A stretch of 64,000 nt of DNA from Spongilla lacustris (taxonomy: Eukaryota > Porifera > Demospongiae > Spongillida > Spongillidae). The position numbers were made by a program, and so were the translations under genes. This document shows, in pieces, positions 1 through 13,449 of this stretch. The notes under the pieces were generated by a model that saw only the letters and a program-made list of their open reading frames with translations, did no database searches and had not been told where the DNA came from. The stretch covers positions 3,954,220-4,018,219 of the forward strand of contig OX442435.1 of assembly GCA_949361645.1 (NCBI GenBank), read 5' to 3'. Each line of letters starts with the position of its first letter. The first letter of the stretch is position 1.

Positions 1-1332
1 TGGTAAATCAAATCTAATACACTCAGACATACTATCCATATGTACATAGATTTACTAACTAGTAATGGCTTAATTATTAAAAGTCGTTCTTATGATTTTA
101 ATGATACTACCTGTATTGTGAATATCTCAGTGTAGAAATAACACTTATGGTTTAACATGGTTTATCATAAACCATTCAATGGTAAATTAAATCTAATAAA
201 CTTAAACATACTATCCATATGTACATAGATTTACTAACTAGTAATGGTTTAATTATTAAAACTCATTATCATGATTTTAATGATACTACCTGTATTGTGA
301 ATATCTCAGTGGAGAAATAACACATGGTTTAACATGGTTTATCATAAACCATTCAATGGTAAATTAAATCTAATACACTCAAACATACTATCCATATGTA
401 TATACATTTTCTAACTAGTAATAGTTTAATTATTAAAAGTCGTTATTGTGATTTTAATGATACTACCTGTATTGTGAATATCTCAGTGTAGAAATAACAC
501 TTATGGTTTAACATGGTTTATCATAAACCATTCAATGGTAAAATAAATCTAATACACTTAAACATACTATCCATATGTACATAGACTTACTAACTAGTAT
601 TGGTTTAATTATTAAAAGTCATTATCATGATTTTAATGATACTACCTGTATTGTGAATATCTCAGTGTAGAAATAACACTTATGGTTTAACATGGTTTAT
701 CATAAACCATTCAATGGTAAATTAAATCTAATACACTCAAACATACTATCCATATGTATATACATTTTCTAACTAGTAATAGTTTAATTATTAAAAGTCG
801 TTATTGTGATTTTAATGATACTACCTGCATTCTGAATATCTCAGTGTAGAAATAACACTTATGGTTTAACATGGTTTATCATAAACCATTCAATGATAAA
901 TTAAATCTAATATACTCAAACATACTAACCATATGTATATACATTTACTAACTAGTAATGGTTTAATTATTAAAAGTCGTTCCTATGATTTTAATGATAC
1001 TACCTGTATTGTGAATATCTCAGTGTAGAAGTAATACTTATGGTTTAACATTGTTTATCATAAACCATTCAATGGTAAATTAAATCTTATACACTCAGAC
1101 ATACTATCCATATGTACACAGATTTACTAACTAGTAATAGTTTAATTATTAAAGTCGTTATTATGATTTTAATGATACTACCTGTATTGTGAATATCTCA
1201 GTGTAGAAATAACACTTATGGTTTAACATGGTTTATCATAAACCATTCAATGATAAATTAAATCTAATACACTCAAACATACTATCCATATGTATATACA
1301 TTTACTAACTAGTAATGGTTTAATTATTAAAA
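1..1332 (+). repeat. HOR block A, copy 1 (cut by the window edge)
   Basis: This block matches 13,954-15,285 at a constant offset of 13,953 bp. The shared private variants include AATGGCTTAATT near 65, AATAAACTTAAAC near 197, GGAGAAATAACACATGG near 311, AAAATAAATC near 540, TAGTATTGG near 596 and GCATTCTGAA near 828. The copies differ at only a few positions, such as TAACC near 928 against TATCC. Similarity stops at about 1,333, where AACTCATTAT replaces AAGTCGTTAT. The left end lies outside the window. Confidence 0.9.
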
Positions 1333-1790
1333 CTCATTATCATGATTTTAATGATACTACCTGTATTGTGAATATCTCAGTGGAGAAATAACACATGGTT
1401 TAACATGGTTTATCATAAACCATTCAATGGTAAATTAAATCTAATACACTCAAACATACTATCCATATGTATATACATTTTCTAACTAGTAATAGTTTAA
1501 TTATTAAAAGTCGTTATTGTGATTTTAATGATACTACCTGTATTGTGAATATCTCAGTGTAGAAATAACACTTATGGTTTAACATGGTTTATCATAAACC
1601 ATTCAATGGTAAAATAAATCTAATACACTTAAACATACTATCCATATGTACATAGACTTACTAACTAGTATTGGTTTAATTATTAAAAGTCATTATCATG
1701 ATTTTAATGATACTACCTGTATTGTGAATATCTCAGTGTAGAAATAACACTTATGGTTTAACATGGTTTATCATAAACCATTCAATGGTA
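1072..1790 (+). repeat. Six-monomer-offset partial duplicate of the window start
   Basis: From about 1,330 to about 1,790 the variant order (AAAACTCATTATCATG, GGAGAAATAACACATGG, TATATACATTTTCTAAC, AAAATAAATC, TAGTATTGG) repeats that of about 260-720 at an offset of 1,071 bp, which is six monomers. The part before 1,330 belongs to block A, so a recombination breakpoint lies near 1,330. Confidence 0.8.
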
Positions 1791-2533
1791 AATTAAATCT
1801 AATACACTCAGACATACTATCCATATGTACATAGATTTACTAACTAGTAATGGTTTAATTATTAAAAGTCGTTATCATGATTTTAATGATACTACCTGTA
1901 TTGTGAATATCTCAGTGTAGAAATAACACATATGGTTTAACATGGTTTATCATAAACCATTCAATGGTAAATTAAATCTAATACACTCAGACATACTATC
2001 CATATGTACAAAGACTTACTAACTAGTAATAGTTTAATTATTAAAAGTCGTTATTATGATTTTAATGATACTACCAGTTATGTGAATATCTCAGTGGAGA
2101 AATAACACGTATGGTTTATCATGGTTTATCATAAACCATTCAATGGTAAATTAAATCTAATACACTTAAACATACTATCCATATGTACACAGATTTACTA
2201 ACTAGTAATAGTTTAATTATTAAAGTCGTTATTATGATTTTAATGATACTACCTGTATTGTGAATATCTCAGTGTAGAAATAACACTTATGGTTTAACAT
2301 GGTTTATCATAAACCATTCAATGATAAATTAAATCTAATACACTCAAACATACTATCCATATGTATATACATTTACTAACTAGTAATGGTTTAATTATTA
2401 AAAGTCGTTATCATGATTTTAATGATACTACCTGTATTGTGAATATCTCAGTGTAGAAATAACACATATGGTTTAACATGGTTTATCATAAACCATTCAA
2501 TTGTAAATTAAATCTAATACACTCAGACATACT

Positions 2534-3525
2534 ATCCATATGTACATAGATTTACTAACTAGTAATGGTTTAATTATTAAAACTCATTATCATGATTTTA
2601 ATGATACTACCTGTATTGTGAATATCTCAGTGTAGAAATAACACTTATGGTTTAACATGGTTTATCATAAACCATTCAATGGTAAATTAAATCTAATACA
2701 CTCAGACATGCTATCCATATGTACAAAGACTTACTAACTAGTAATAGTTTAATTATTAAAAGTCGTTATTCTGATTTTAATGATACTACCAGTTATGTGA
2801 ATATCTCAGTGGAGAAATAACACGTATGGTTTATCATGGTTTATCATAAACCATTCAATGGTAAATTAAATCTAATACACTCAGACATACTATCCATATG
2901 TACATAGATTTACTGACTAGTAATGGTTTAATTATTAAAATTCATTATTATGATTTTAATGATACTACCTGTATTGTGAATATCTGAGTGTAGAAATAAC
3001 AATTATGGTTTAACATGGTTTATCATAAACCATTCAATGGTAAATCAAATCTAATACACTCAGACATACTATCCATATGTACATAGATTTACTAACTAGT
3101 AATGGTTTAATTATTAAAAGTCGTTCTTATGATTTTAATGATACTACCTGTATTGTGAATATCTCAGTGTAGAAATAACACTTATGGTTTAACATGGTTT
3201 ATCATAAACCATTCAATGGTAAATTAAATCTAATAAACTTAAACATACTATCCATATGTACATAGATTTACTAACTAGTAATGGTTTAATTATTAAAACT
3301 CATTATCATGATTTTAATGATACTACCTGTATTGTGAATATCTCAGTGGAGAAATAACACATGGTTTAACATGGTTTATCATAAACCATTCAATGGTAAA
3401 TTAAATCTAATACACTCAAACATACTATCCATATGTATATACATTTTCTAACTAGTAATAGTTTAATTATTAAAAGTCGTTATTGTGATTTTAATGATAC
3501 TACCTGTATTGTGAATATCTCAGTG
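2534..3525 (+). repeat. Roaming ~1-kb HOR module, copy 1
   Basis: A run of about 5.5 monomers with ordered markers: TTCTGATTTTAATG (2,769), CCAGTTATGTG, GTATGGTTTATCATGG (about 2,823), TACTGACTAG with AAAATTCATTATTATG (about 2,913) and TCTGAGTG (about 2,983). The module recurs at 4,500 and 5,929 (offsets 1,966 and 1,429) and again at about 13,450. Confidence 0.87.
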
Positions 3526-4499
3526 TAGAAATAACACGTATGGTTTATCATGGTTTATCATAAACCATTCAATGGTAAATTAAATCTAATACACTCAGAC
3601 ATACTATCCATATGTACATAGATTTACTGACTAGTAATGGTTTAATTATTAAAATTCATTATTATGATTTTAATGATACTACCTGTATTGTGAATATCTG
3701 AGTGTAGAAATAACAATTATGGTTTAACATGGTTTATCATAAACCATTCAATGGTAAATCAAATCTAATACACTCAGACATACTATCCATATGTATATAC
3801 ATTTACTAACTAGTAATGGTTTAATTATTAAAAGTCGTTCCTATGATTTTAATGATACTACCTGTATTGTGACTATCTCAGTGTAGAAATAACACTTATG
3901 GTTTAACATGGTTTATCATAAACCATTCAATGGTAAATTAAATCTAATACACTTAAACATACTATCCATATGTACATAGATTTACTAACTAGTAATGATT
4001 TAATTATTAAAAGTCGTTATTGTGATTTTAATGATACTACCTGCATTGTGAATATCTCAGTGTAGAAATAACACTTATGGTTTAACATGGTTTATCATAA
4101 ACCATTCAATGATAAATTAAATCTAATATACTCAAACATACTATCCATATGTATATACATTTACTAACTAGTAATGGTTTAATTATTAAAAGTCGTTCCT
4201 ATTATTTTAATGATACTACCTGTATTGTGAATATCTCAGTGTAGAAGTAACACTTATGGTTTAACATTGTTTATCATAAACCATTCAATGGTAAATTAAA
4301 TCTAATACACTCAGACATACTATCCATATGTACACAGATTTACTAACTAGTAATAGTTTAATTATTAAAGTCGTTATTATGATTTTAATGATACTACCTG
4401 TATTGTGAATATCTCAGTGTAGAAATAACACTTATGGTTTAACATGGTTTATCATAAACCATTCAATGATAAATTAAATCTAATACACTCAAACATACT

Positions 4500-5545
4500 A
4501 TCCATATGTACATAGATTTACTAACTAGTAATGGTTTAATTATTAAAACTCATTATCATGATTTTAATGATACTACCTGTATTGTGAATATCTCAGTGTA
4601 GAAATAACACTTATGGTTTAACATGGTTTATCATAAACCATTCAATGGTAAATTAAATCTAATACACTCAGACATGCTATCCATATGTACAAAGACTTAC
4701 TAACTAGTAATAGTTTAATTATTAAAAGTCGTTATTCTGATTTTAATGATACTACCAGTTATGTGAATATCTCAGTGGAGAAATAACACGTATGGTTTAT
4801 CATGGTTTATCATAAACCATTCAATGGTAAATTAAATCTAATACACTCAGACATACTATCCATATGTACATAGATTTACTGACTAGTAATGGTTTAATTA
4901 TTAAAATTCATTATTATGATTTTAATGATACTACCTGTATTGTGAATATCTGAGTGTAGAAATAACAATTATGGTTTAACATGGTTTATCATAAACCATT
5001 CAATGGTAAATCAAATCTAATACACTCAGACATACTATCCATATGTACATAGATTTACTAACTAGTAATGGTTTAATTATTAAAAGTCGTTCTTATGATT
5101 TTAATGATACTACCTGTATTGTGAATATCTCAGTGTAGAAATAACACTTATGGTTTAACATGGTTTATCATAAACCATTCAATGGTAAATTAAATCTAAT
5201 AAACTTAAACATACTATCCATATGTACATAGATTTACTAACTAGTAATGGTTTAATTATTAAAACTCATTATCATGATTTTAATGATACTACCTGTATTG
5301 TGAATATCTCAGTGGAGAAATAACACATGGTTTAACATGGTTTATCATAAACCATTCAATGGTAAATTAAATCTAATACACTCAAACATACTATCCATAT
5401 GTATATACATTTTCTAACTAGTAATAGTTTAATTATTAAAAGTCGTTATTGTGATTTTAATGATACTACCTGTATTGTGAATATCTCAGTGTAGAAATAA
5501 CACTTATGGTTTAACATGGTTTATCATAAACCATTCAATGGTAAA
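4500..5545 (+). repeat. Roaming ~1-kb HOR module, copy 2
   Basis: Same ordered markers as the copy at 2,534, with TTCTG at 4,735. It matches 5,929-6,974 at an offset of 1,429 bp (eight monomers) until about 5,545, where TAAATTAAATC replaces TAAAATAAATC and the copies diverge. Confidence 0.87.
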
Positions 5546-5928
5546 TTAAATCTAATACACTTAAACATACTATCCATATGTACACAGATTTACTAACTAG
5601 TAATAGTTTAATTATTAAAGTCGTTATTATGATTTTAATGATACTACCTGTATTGTGAATATCTCAGTGTAGAAATAACACTTATGGTTTAACATGGTTT
5701 ATCATAAACCATTCAATGATAAATTAAATCTAATACACTCAAACATACTATCCATATGTATATACATTTACTAACTAGTAATGGTTTAATTATTAAAAGT
5801 CGTTATCATGATTTTAATGATACTACCTGTATTGTGAATATCTCAGTGTAGAAATAACACATATGGTTTAACATGGTTTATCATAAACCATTCAATTGTA
5901 AATTAAATCTAATACACTCAGACATACT

Positions 5929-6974
5929 ATCCATATGTACATAGATTTACTAACTAGTAATGGTTTAATTATTAAAACTCATTATCATGATTTTAATGAT
6001 ACTACCTGTATTGTGAATATCTCAGTGTAGAAATAACACTTATGGTTTAACATGGTTTATCATAAACCATTCAATGGTAAATTAAATCTAATACACTCAG
6101 ACATGCTATCCATATGTACAAAGACTTACTAACTAGTAATAGTTTAATTATTAAAAGTCGTTATTCTGATTTTAATGATACTACCAGTTATGTGAATATC
6201 TCAGTGGAGAAATAACACGTATGGTTTATCATGGTTTATCATAAACCATTCAATGGTAAATTAAATCTAATACACTCAGACATACTATCCATATGTACAT
6301 AGATTTACTGACTAGTAATGGTTTAATTATTAAAATTCATTATTATGATTTTAATGATACTACCTGTATTGTGAATATCTGAGTGTAGAAATAACAATTA
6401 TGGTTTAACATGGTTTATCATAAACCATTCAATGGTAAATCAAATCTAATACACTCAGACATACTATCCATATGTACATAGATTTACTAACTAGTAATGG
6501 TTTAATTATTAAAAGTCGTTCTTATGATTTTAATGATACTACCTGTATTGTGAATATCTCAGTGTAGAAATAACACTTATGGTTTAACATGGTTTATCAT
6601 AAACCATTCAATGGTAAATTAAATCTAATAAACTTAAACATACTATCCATATGTACATAGATTTACTAACTAGTAATGGTTTAATTATTAAAACTCATTA
6701 TCATGATTTTAATGATACTACCTGTATTGTGAATATCTCAGTGGAGAAATAACACATGGTTTAACATGGTTTATCATAAACCATTCAATGGTAAATTAAA
6801 TCTAATACACTCAAACATACTATCCATATGTATATACATTTTCTAACTAGTAATAGTTTAATTATTAAAAGTCGTTATTGTGATTTTAATGATACTACCT
6901 GTATTGTGAATATCTCAGTGTAGAAATAACACTTATGGTTTAACATGGTTTATCATAAACCATTCAATGGTAAA
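5929..6974 (+). repeat. Roaming ~1-kb HOR module, copy 3
   Basis: TTCTG marker at 6,164. It overlaps and leads into the 1,608-bp tandem duplication that begins near 6,441, so two generations of duplication are layered here. Confidence 0.85.
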
Positions 6975-8048
6975 ATAAATCTAATACACTTAAACATACT
7001 ATCCATATGTACATAGACTTACTAACTAGTATTGGTTTAATTATTAAAAGTCATTATCATGATTTTAATGATACTACCTGTATTGTGAATATCTCAGTGT
7101 AGAAATAACACTTATGGTTTAACATGGTTTATCATAAACCATTCAATGGTAAATTAAATCTAATACACTCAGACATACTATCCATATGTACATAGATTTA
7201 CTAACTAGTAATGGTTTAATTATTAAAAGTCGTTATCATGATTTTAATGATACTACCTGTATTGTGAATATCTCAGTGTAGAAATAACACATATGGTTTA
7301 ACATGGTTTATCATAAACCATTCAATGGTAAATTAAATCTAATACACTCAGACATACTATCCATATGTACAAAGACTTACTAACTAGTAATAGTTTAATT
7401 ATTAAAAGTCGTTATTATGATTTTAATGATACTACCAGTTATGTGAATATCTCAGTGGAGAAATAACACGTATGGTTTATCATGGTTTATCATAAACCAT
7501 TCAATGGTAAATTAAATCTAATACACTTAAACATACTATCCATATGTACACAGATTTACTAACTAGTAATAGTTTAATTATTAAAGTCGTTATTATGATT
7601 TTAATGATACTACCTGTATTGTGAATATCTCAGTGTAGAAATAACACTTATGGTTTAACATGGTTTATCATAAACCATTCAATGATAAATTAAATCTAAT
7701 ACACTCAAACATACTATCCATATGTATATACATTTACTAACTAGTAATGGTTTAATTATTAAAAGTCGTTATCATGATTTTAATGATACTACCTGTATTG
7801 TGAATATCTCAGTGTAGAAATAACACATATGGTTTAACATGGTTTATCATAAACCATTCAATTGTAAATTAAATCTAATACACTCAGACATACTATCCAT
7901 ATGTACATAGATTTACTAACTAGTAATGGTTTAATTGTTATAAGTCGTTATTATGATTTAAATGATACTACCTGTATTGTGAATATCTCAGTGTAGAAAT
8001 AACACTTATGGTTTAACATGGTTTATCATAAACCATTCAATGGTAAAT
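6441..8048 (+). repeat. Nine-monomer tandem duplication, unit 1 (1,608 bp)
   Basis: Nine monomers repeated immediately downstream at an offset of 1,608 bp. Shared markers include AATAAACTTAAAC (CTT at 6,633 and 8,241), TAGTATTGG, CCAGTTATGTG near 7,435, AATTGTAAATT near 7,860 and the rare TTGTTATAAGTCG near 7,935. The left end is set by TCAAATC at 6,440, where unit 2 has TTAAATC. Confidence 0.92.
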
Positions 8049-9656
8049 TAAATCTAATACACTCAGACATACTATCCATATGTACATAGATTTACTAACT
8101 AGTAATGGTTTAATTATTAAAAGTCGTTCTTATGATTTTAATGATACTACCTGTATTGTGAATATCTCAGTGTAGAAATAACACTTATGGTTTAACATGG
8201 TTTATCATAAACCATTCAATGGTAAATTAAATCTAATAAACTTAAACATACTATCCATATGTACATAGATTTACTAACTAGTAATGGTTTAATTATTAAA
8301 ACTCATTATCATGATTTTAATGATACTACCTGTATTGTGAATATCTCAGTGGAGAAATAACACATGGTTTAACATGGTTTATCATAAACCATTCAATGGT
8401 AAATTAAATCTAATACACTCAAACATACTATCCATATGTATATACATTTTCTAACTAGTAATAGTTTAATTATTAAAAGTCGTTATTGTGATTTTAATGA
8501 TACTACCTGTATTGTGAATATCTCAGTGTAGAAATAACACTTATGGTTTAACATGGTTTATCATAAACCATTCAATGGTAAAATAAATCTAATACACTTA
8601 AACATACTATCCATATGTACATAGACTTACTAACTAGTATTGGTTTAATTATTAAAAGTCATTATCATGATTTTAATGATACTACCTGTATTGTGAATAT
8701 CTCAGTGTAGAAATAACACTTATGGTTTAACATGGTTTATCATAAACCATTCAATGGTAAATTAAATCTAATACACTCAGACATACTATCCATATGTACA
8801 TAGATTTACTAACTAGTAATGGTTTAATTATTAAAAGTCGTTATCATGATTTTAATGATACTACCTGTATTGTGAATATCTCAGTGTAGAAATAACACAT
8901 ATGGTTTAACATGGTTTATCATAAACCATTCAATGGTAAATTAAATCTAATACACTCAGACATACTATCCATATGTACAAAGACTTACTAACTAGTAATA
9001 GTTTAATTATTAAAAGTCGTTATTATGATTTTAATGATACTACCAGTTATGTGAATATCTCAGTGGAGAAATAACACGTATGGTTTATCATGGTTTATCA
9101 TAAACCATTCAATGGTAAATTAAATCTAATACACTTAAACATACTATCCATATGTACACAGATTTACTAACTAGTAATAGTTTAATTATTAAAGTCGTTA
9201 TTATGATTTTAATGATACTACCTGTATTGTGAATATCTCAGTGTAGAAATAACACTTATGGTTTAACATGGTTTATCATAAACCATTCAATGATAAATTA
9301 AATCTAATACACTCAAACATACTATCCATATGTATATACATTTACTAACTAGTAATGGTTTAATTATTAAAAGTCGTTATCATGATTTTAATGATACTAC
9401 CTGTATTGTGAATATCTCAGTGTAGAAATAACACATATGGTTTAACATGGTTTATCATAAACCATTCAATTGTAAATTAAATCTAATACACTCAGACATA
9501 CTATCCATATGTACATAGATTTACTAACTAGTAATGGTTTAATTGTTATAAGTCGTTATTATGATTTAAATGATACTACCTGTATTGTGAATATCTCAGT
9601 GTAGAAATAACACTTATGGTTTAACATGGTTTATCATAAACCATTCAATGGTAAAT
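8049..9656 (+). repeat. Nine-monomer tandem duplication, unit 2 (1,608 bp)
   Basis: Near-identical to the preceding unit. The rare TTGTTATAAGTCG reappears at about 9,543. Similarity ends near 9,720, where AATTTTTAAAAG starts a different block. The very high identity suggests a recent unequal exchange. Confidence 0.92.
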
Positions 9657-12100
9657 TAAATCTAATACACTCAGACATACTATCCATATGTACATAGATT
9701 TACTAACTAGTAATGGTTTAATTTTTAAAAGTCGTTATTATGATTTTAATGATACTACCTGTATTGTGAATATCTCAGTGTAGAAATAACACTTATGGTT
9801 TAACATGGTTTATCATAAACCATTCAATGGTAAATTAAATCTAATACACTCAGACATACTATCCATATGTACATAGATTTACTAACTAGTAATGGTTTAA
9901 TTATTAAAAGTCATTATCATGATTTAAATGATACTACCTGTATTGTGAATATCTCAGTGTAGAAATAACACTTATGGTTTAACATGGTTTATCATAAACC
10001 ATTCAATGGTAAATCAAATCTAATACACTCAGACATACTATCCATATGTACATAGATTTACTAACTAGTAATGGTTTAATTATTAAAAGTCGTTCTTATG
10101 ATTTTAATGATACTACCTGTATTGTGAATATCTCAGTGTAGAAATAACACTTATGGTTTAACATGGTTTATCATAAACCATTCAATGGTAAATTAAATCT
10201 AATACACTTAAACATACTATCCATATGTACATAGATTTACTAACTAGTAATGGTTTAATTATTAAAACTCATTATCATGATTTTAATGATACTACCTGTA
10301 TTGTGAATATCTCAGTGTAGAAATAACACTTATGGTTTAACATTGTTTATCATAAACCATTCAATGGTAAATTAAATCTAATACACTCATACATACTATC
10401 CATATGTATATACATTTACTAACTAGTAATGGTTTAATTATTAAAAGTCGTTCCTATGATTTTAATGATACTACCTGTATTGTGAATATCTCAGTGTAGA
10501 AATAACACTTATGGTTTAACATGGTTTATCATAAACCATTCAATGGTAAATTAAATCTAATACACTTAAACATACTATCCATATGTACATACATTTACTA
10601 ACTAGTAATGGTTTAATTATTAAAAGTCGTTCCTATGATTTTAAAGATACTACCTGTATTGTGAATATCTCAGTGTAGAAATAACACTTATGGTTTAACA
10701 TGGTTTATCATAAACCATTCAATGGTAAATTAAATCTAGTACACTTAAACATACTATCCATATGTACATAGACTTACTAACTAGTATTGGTTTAATTATT
10801 AAAAGTCATTATCATGATTTTAATGATACTACCTGTATTGTGAATATCTCAGTGTAGAAATAACACTTATGGTTTAACATGGTTTATCATAAACCATTCA
10901 ATGGTAAATTAAATCTAATACACTCAGACATACTATCCATATGTACATAGATTTACTAACTAGTAATGGTTTAATTATTAAAAGTCGTTATCATGATTTT
11001 AATGATACTACCTGTATTGTGAATATCTCAGTGTAGAAATAACACTTATGGTTTAACATGGTTTATCATAAACCATTCAATGGTAAATTAAATCTAATAC
11101 ACTCAGACATACTATCCATATGTACATAGATTTACTAACTAGTAATGGTTTAATTTTTAAAAGTCATTATTATGATTTTAATGATACTACCTGTATTGTG
11201 AATATCTCAGTGTAGAAATAACACTTATGGTTTAACATGGTTTATCATAAACCATTCAATGGTAAATTAAATCTAATACACTCAGACATACTATCTATAT
11301 GTACATAGATTTACTAACTAGCAATGATTTAATTATTAAAAGTTGTTAAAGTGGTTATTATGATTTTAATGATACTACTTGTATCGTGAATATCTCAGTG
11401 TAGAAGTAGTAACACATGGTTTAACATGGTTTATCATAAACCATACCATGGTAAATTAAATCTAATACACTCAGACATACTATCGATATGTAAATAGATT
11501 TACTAACAAGTAATGGTTTAATAATTAAAAGTCGTTATTGTGATTTTAATGATACTACCTGTACTGTGAATATCTCAGTGTAGAAATAACACTTATGGTT
11601 TAACATGGTTTATCATAAACCATTCAATGGTAAATTAAATCTAATACACTTAAACATACTATCGATATGTACATAGATTTACTAACTAGTAATGGTTTAA
11701 TTATTAAAAGTCGTTATCATGATTTTAATGATACTACCTGTATTGTGAATATCTCAGTGTAGAAATAACACATATGGTTTAACATAGTTTATCATAAACC
11801 ATTCAATATTAAATTAAATCTAATACACTCAGACATACTATCCATATGTACATAGATTTACTAACCTAGTAATGGTTTAATTGTTAAAAGTCGTTATCAT
11901 GATTTAAATGATACTACCTGTATTGTGAATATCTCAGTGCAGAAATAACACTTATGGTTTAACATGGTTTATCATAAACCATTCAATGGTAAATTAAATC
12001 TAATACACTCAGACATACTATCCATATGTACATAGATTTACTAACTAGTAATGGTTTAATTATTAAAAGTCGTTCTTATGATTTTAATGATACTACCTGT
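9657..12100 (+). repeat. HOR block B, copy 1
   Basis: This block matches about 15,570-18,370. The offset is 5,913 bp up to about 10,570 and 6,270 bp from about 10,600. Anchors are AATTTTTAAAAG (9,721 and 15,634), TTTTAAAGATAC (10,643 and 16,913), TTGTTAAAGTGG (11,343 and 17,613), AATAATTAAAAG (11,521 and 17,791) and TAACCTAGTAATGG (11,863 and 18,133). The 357-bp difference in offset equals two monomers present only in the second copy. Confidence 0.9.
11290..11610 (+). repeat. Divergent long-monomer pair
   Basis: Two adjacent aberrant monomers. The first has about 10 extra bases in the ...GTTGTTAAAGTGGTTATTATG region, with GATACTACTTGTATCGTG. The second has ACCATACCATGGTAAAT in place of ACCATTCAATGG, TATCGATATGTAAATAG and TAACAAGTAATGG. 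The same pair appears near 12,900-13,200 and 17,560-17,860, so an old divergent form survives as a linked unit. Confidence 0.8.
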
Positions 12101-12179
12101 ATTGTGAATATCTCAGTGTAGAAATAACACTTATGGTTTAACATGGTTTATCATAAACCATTCAATGGTAAATTAAATC

Positions 12180-13440
12180 TAATACACTCAGACATACTAT
12201 CCATATGTACATAGATTTACTAACTAGTAATAGTTTAATTGTTAAAGTCGTTATTATGATTTTAATGATACTACCTGTATTGTGAATATCTCAGTGTAGA
12301 AACAACACTTATGGTTTAACATGGTTTATCATAAACATTCAATGGTAAATTAAATCTAATACACTCAGACATACTATCCATATGTACATAGATTTACCGA
12401 CTAGTAATGGTTTAATTATTAAAAGTCATTATCATGATTTTAATGATTGTGAATATCTCAGTGTAGAAATAACACTTATGGTTTAACATGGTTTATCATA
12501 AACCATTCAATGGTAAATTAAATCTAATACACTCAAACATACTATCCATATATATATACATTTACTAACTAGTAATGGTTTAATTATTAAAAGTCGTTAC
12601 TGTGATTATAATGATACTACCTGTACTGTGAATATCTCAGTGTAGAAATAACACTTATGGTTTAACATGGTTTATCATAAACCATTCAATGATAAACTAA
12701 ATCTAATACACTCATACATACTATCCATATGTATATACATTTACTAACTAGTAATGGTTTAATTGTTAAAAGTCGTTATCATGATTTTAATGATACTACC
12801 TGTATTGTGAATATCTCAGTGTAGAAATAACACTTATGGTTTAACATGGTTCATCATAAACCATTCAATGGTAATTTAAATCTAATACACTCAGACATAC
12901 TATCTATATGTACATAGATTTACTAACTAGTAATGATTTAATTATTAAAAGTTGTTAAAAGTGGTTATTATGATTTTAATGATACTACTTGTATCGTGAA
13001 TATCTCAGTGTAGAAGTTGTAACACATTCTTTAACATGGTTTATCATAAACCATACCATGGTAAATCAAATCTAATACACTCAGACATACTATCGATATG
13101 TAAATAGATTTACTAACAAGTAATGGTTTAATTATTAAAAGTCGTTATTGTGATTTTAATGATACTACCTGTACTGTGAATATCTCAGTGTAGAAATAAC
13201 ACTTATGGTTTAACATGGTTTATCATAAACCATTCAATGGTAAATTAAAACTAATATTTTCAGACATACTATCCATATGTACATAGATTTACTAACTAGT
13301 AATGGTTTAATTATTAAAAGTCGTTATCATGATTTAAATGATACTACCTGTATTGTGAATATCTCAGTGTAGAAATAACACATATGGTTTAACATGGTTT
13401 ATCATAAACCATTCAATGGTAAATTAAATCTAATACACTT
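12180..13440 (+). repeat. Poorly homogenised stretch of Sat-179
   Basis: These monomers carry many private changes not seen in neighbours. Examples are a 1-bp loss in the dyad right arm (CATAAACATTC near 12,331), an internal deletion in TTTAATGATTGTGAAT near 12,440, CATATATATATACATTT near 12,547, a second copy of the long-monomer pair, and AAAACTAATATTTTCAGAC near 13,245. It sits between two well-duplicated blocks and looks like older array that escaped recent block copying. Confidence 0.75.
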
Positions 13441-13449
13441 AAACATACT

